From: an uncultured beta proteobacterium
Lineage (GTDB): Bacteria; Pseudomonadota; Gammaproteobacteria; Burkholderiales; Burkholderiaceae
Reading direction: 5' to 3'
DNA: 22,237 bases
Assembly: GCA_903845455.1 (NCBI GenBank)
Contig: CAIMXN010000113.1
Coordinates: 1 to 22,237, forward strand
In this document: positions 21,571 to 22,237 of the stretch, piece after piece
Layout: every line of letters starts with the position of its first letter
Position numbering within the stretch: the first letter of the stretch is position 1
Program-made: the position numbers and the translations under genes
The notes under the pieces: generated by a model
Told to the model about the DNA's origin: nothing
Database searches by the model: none
The model's input: only the letters and a program-made list of their open reading frames with translations

Positions 21571-22237
21571 TTATCTCTGAATCAGGTCCATGCCACTATC
21601 TTGGATTGCTTGGTTAGCTTTTTTGGAAGCCAATAACTGAATTAATTGTTGCGCCGATTGTGTTTCCTTTGAGCCCGTCACAATCGCTGCTGAAAAAGTT
21701 TGAATTAATTGAAGTTCATTTGGTAGTCGACCAATGAAGTCGATCCCAGCAACATGAAATAATTCACTTGTAGGTTGAATGGCCATACCTGCTTCTTTTG
21801 CTGCCAAGATTGTGGTTGCTTGACTGCCGCGCTCGGTAACCTGTACTGATATTTGATTTGTAACGCCAAGACGCGGAAATAATTCATCTACCAAATAAAT
21901 GCCACTCGTGCTACCAGGAACGACGATAGACTTAATGTCGATCAACGATTGCTTAAATGCCGCAACCGTACTGATATTTGGTTTTGTGGTGCCTGAGGGA
22001 ATTGCGGCACCTAAGGGTGCTGATGCCAGGTCAACATCTGTGCCTGGAATGATTTTGCCAGCGGTAATGAGTTCAGTCAGACCTTCTCTTGACAAGATCA
22101 CCACATCCGCATTTACCCCTTTATCAAGCTGGGCTTTTATGGTTTTAGGACCAGAGCCTTGCGATGCGCCTGATAGCGTAGTCACAGTAATACCAGTAGC
22201 CTTCTGAAACTCAGGAAGCATTTGTTGATAGGGTCCA
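21571..22237 (-). CDS. ModA-like periplasmic substrate-binding protein, 5' end beyond the window
   Basis: The frame is open to the right edge (codons before the ATG at 22221 read GPYQQ), so this internal ATG is not the start and a signal peptide should lie outside the window. Visible residues match the type II binding-protein fold of the molybdate family: FQKATGITVTTLSGASQGSG near the start, KAQLDKGVNADVVILSREGL, then SIVVPGSTSGIYLVDELFPRLGV and ILAAKEAGMAIQPTSEL. Known: many ModA-like proteins without modB/modC genes are found in betaproteobacterial catabolic regions, and their ligands need not be molybdate. The MFS transporter follows after 34 bases on the same strand, so the two may be co-transcribed. 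Confidence 0.82.
   Translation of the reverse strand, partial: GPYQQMLPEFQKATGITVTTLSGASQGSGPKTIKAQLDKGVNADVVILSREGLTELITAGKIIPGTDVDLASAPLGAAIPSGTTKPNISTVAAFKQSLIDIKSIVVPGSTSGIYLVDELFPRLGVTNQISVQVTERGSQATTILAAKEAGMAIQPTSELFHVAGIDFIGRLPNELQLIQTFSAAIVTGSKETQSAQQLIQLLASKKANQAIQDSGMDLIQR

Noticed and set aside
1..22237. CRISPR array, insertion sequence, prophage or attachment site
   Set aside because: No spaced direct repeats, transposase, integrase or tRNA-linked duplication was seen on reading both strands.

Overview
The window looks like a piece of a betaproteobacterial chromosome, probably Burkholderiales and perhaps Polynucleobacter-like. The evidence is moderate-to-low GC by eye, dense gene packing, and seven tripartite tricarboxylate (TTT/Bug-type) periplasmic binding proteins in 22 kb, an expansion typical of that order. 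The genus is an inference. No tRNA, rRNA, CRISPR array, insertion sequence or transcriptional regulator gene was seen.

Layout. (1) Bases 1-2105, plus strand: 3' part of a medium-chain dehydrogenase/reductase, a small cupin, and a Bug receptor. (2) 2235-5785, plus: an AtuA-like protein split into a 452-residue main part and a 100-residue C-terminal part, a BKACE (beta-keto acid cleavage) enzyme, and a Bug receptor. (3) 8859-5827, minus: Bug receptor, isocitrate/isopropylmalate-type dehydrogenase, and a Tat-exported amidohydrolase of the 2-pyrone-4,6-dicarboxylate lactonase (LigI) type. (4) 9070-11230: a secreted M20 metallohydrolase (plus) converging on a HAD type II hydrolase (minus). (5) 11393-13218, plus: a PEP mutase/isocitrate lyase superfamily enzyme overlapping a Bug receptor by 4 bases. 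(6) 13679-13272, minus: a small Cys-rich protein of unknown function. (7) 13805-19929, plus, a seven-gene probable operon: RraA/LigK-like protein, two tandem Bug receptors, a family-3 solute-binding lipoprotein, LigJ (4-oxalomesaconate hydratase), a LigK-like aldolase, and a Bug receptor. (8) 22237-19926, minus: a ModA-like binding protein (cut by the right edge) followed by an MFS_3 exporter with a C-terminal soluble domain.

How the parts fit. Six different small-acid catabolic modules each sit beside their own Bug receptor, yet no TctA/TctB membrane subunit is present. The clearest pathway is the lower protocatechuate 4,5-cleavage/gallate route: LigJ hydrates 4-oxalomesaconate to 4-carboxy-4-hydroxy-2-oxoadipate, and a LigK-like aldolase cleaves that to pyruvate and oxaloacetate. 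A LigI-like lactonase lies in another module, but no ring-cleavage dioxygenase is visible. The simplest reading is a genomic island for scavenging oxidised, polycarboxylated fragments of aromatic or humic matter. That reading is inferred from family membership and gene order. Convergent gene ends carry inverted repeats that overlap stop codons and could act as compact bidirectional terminators.
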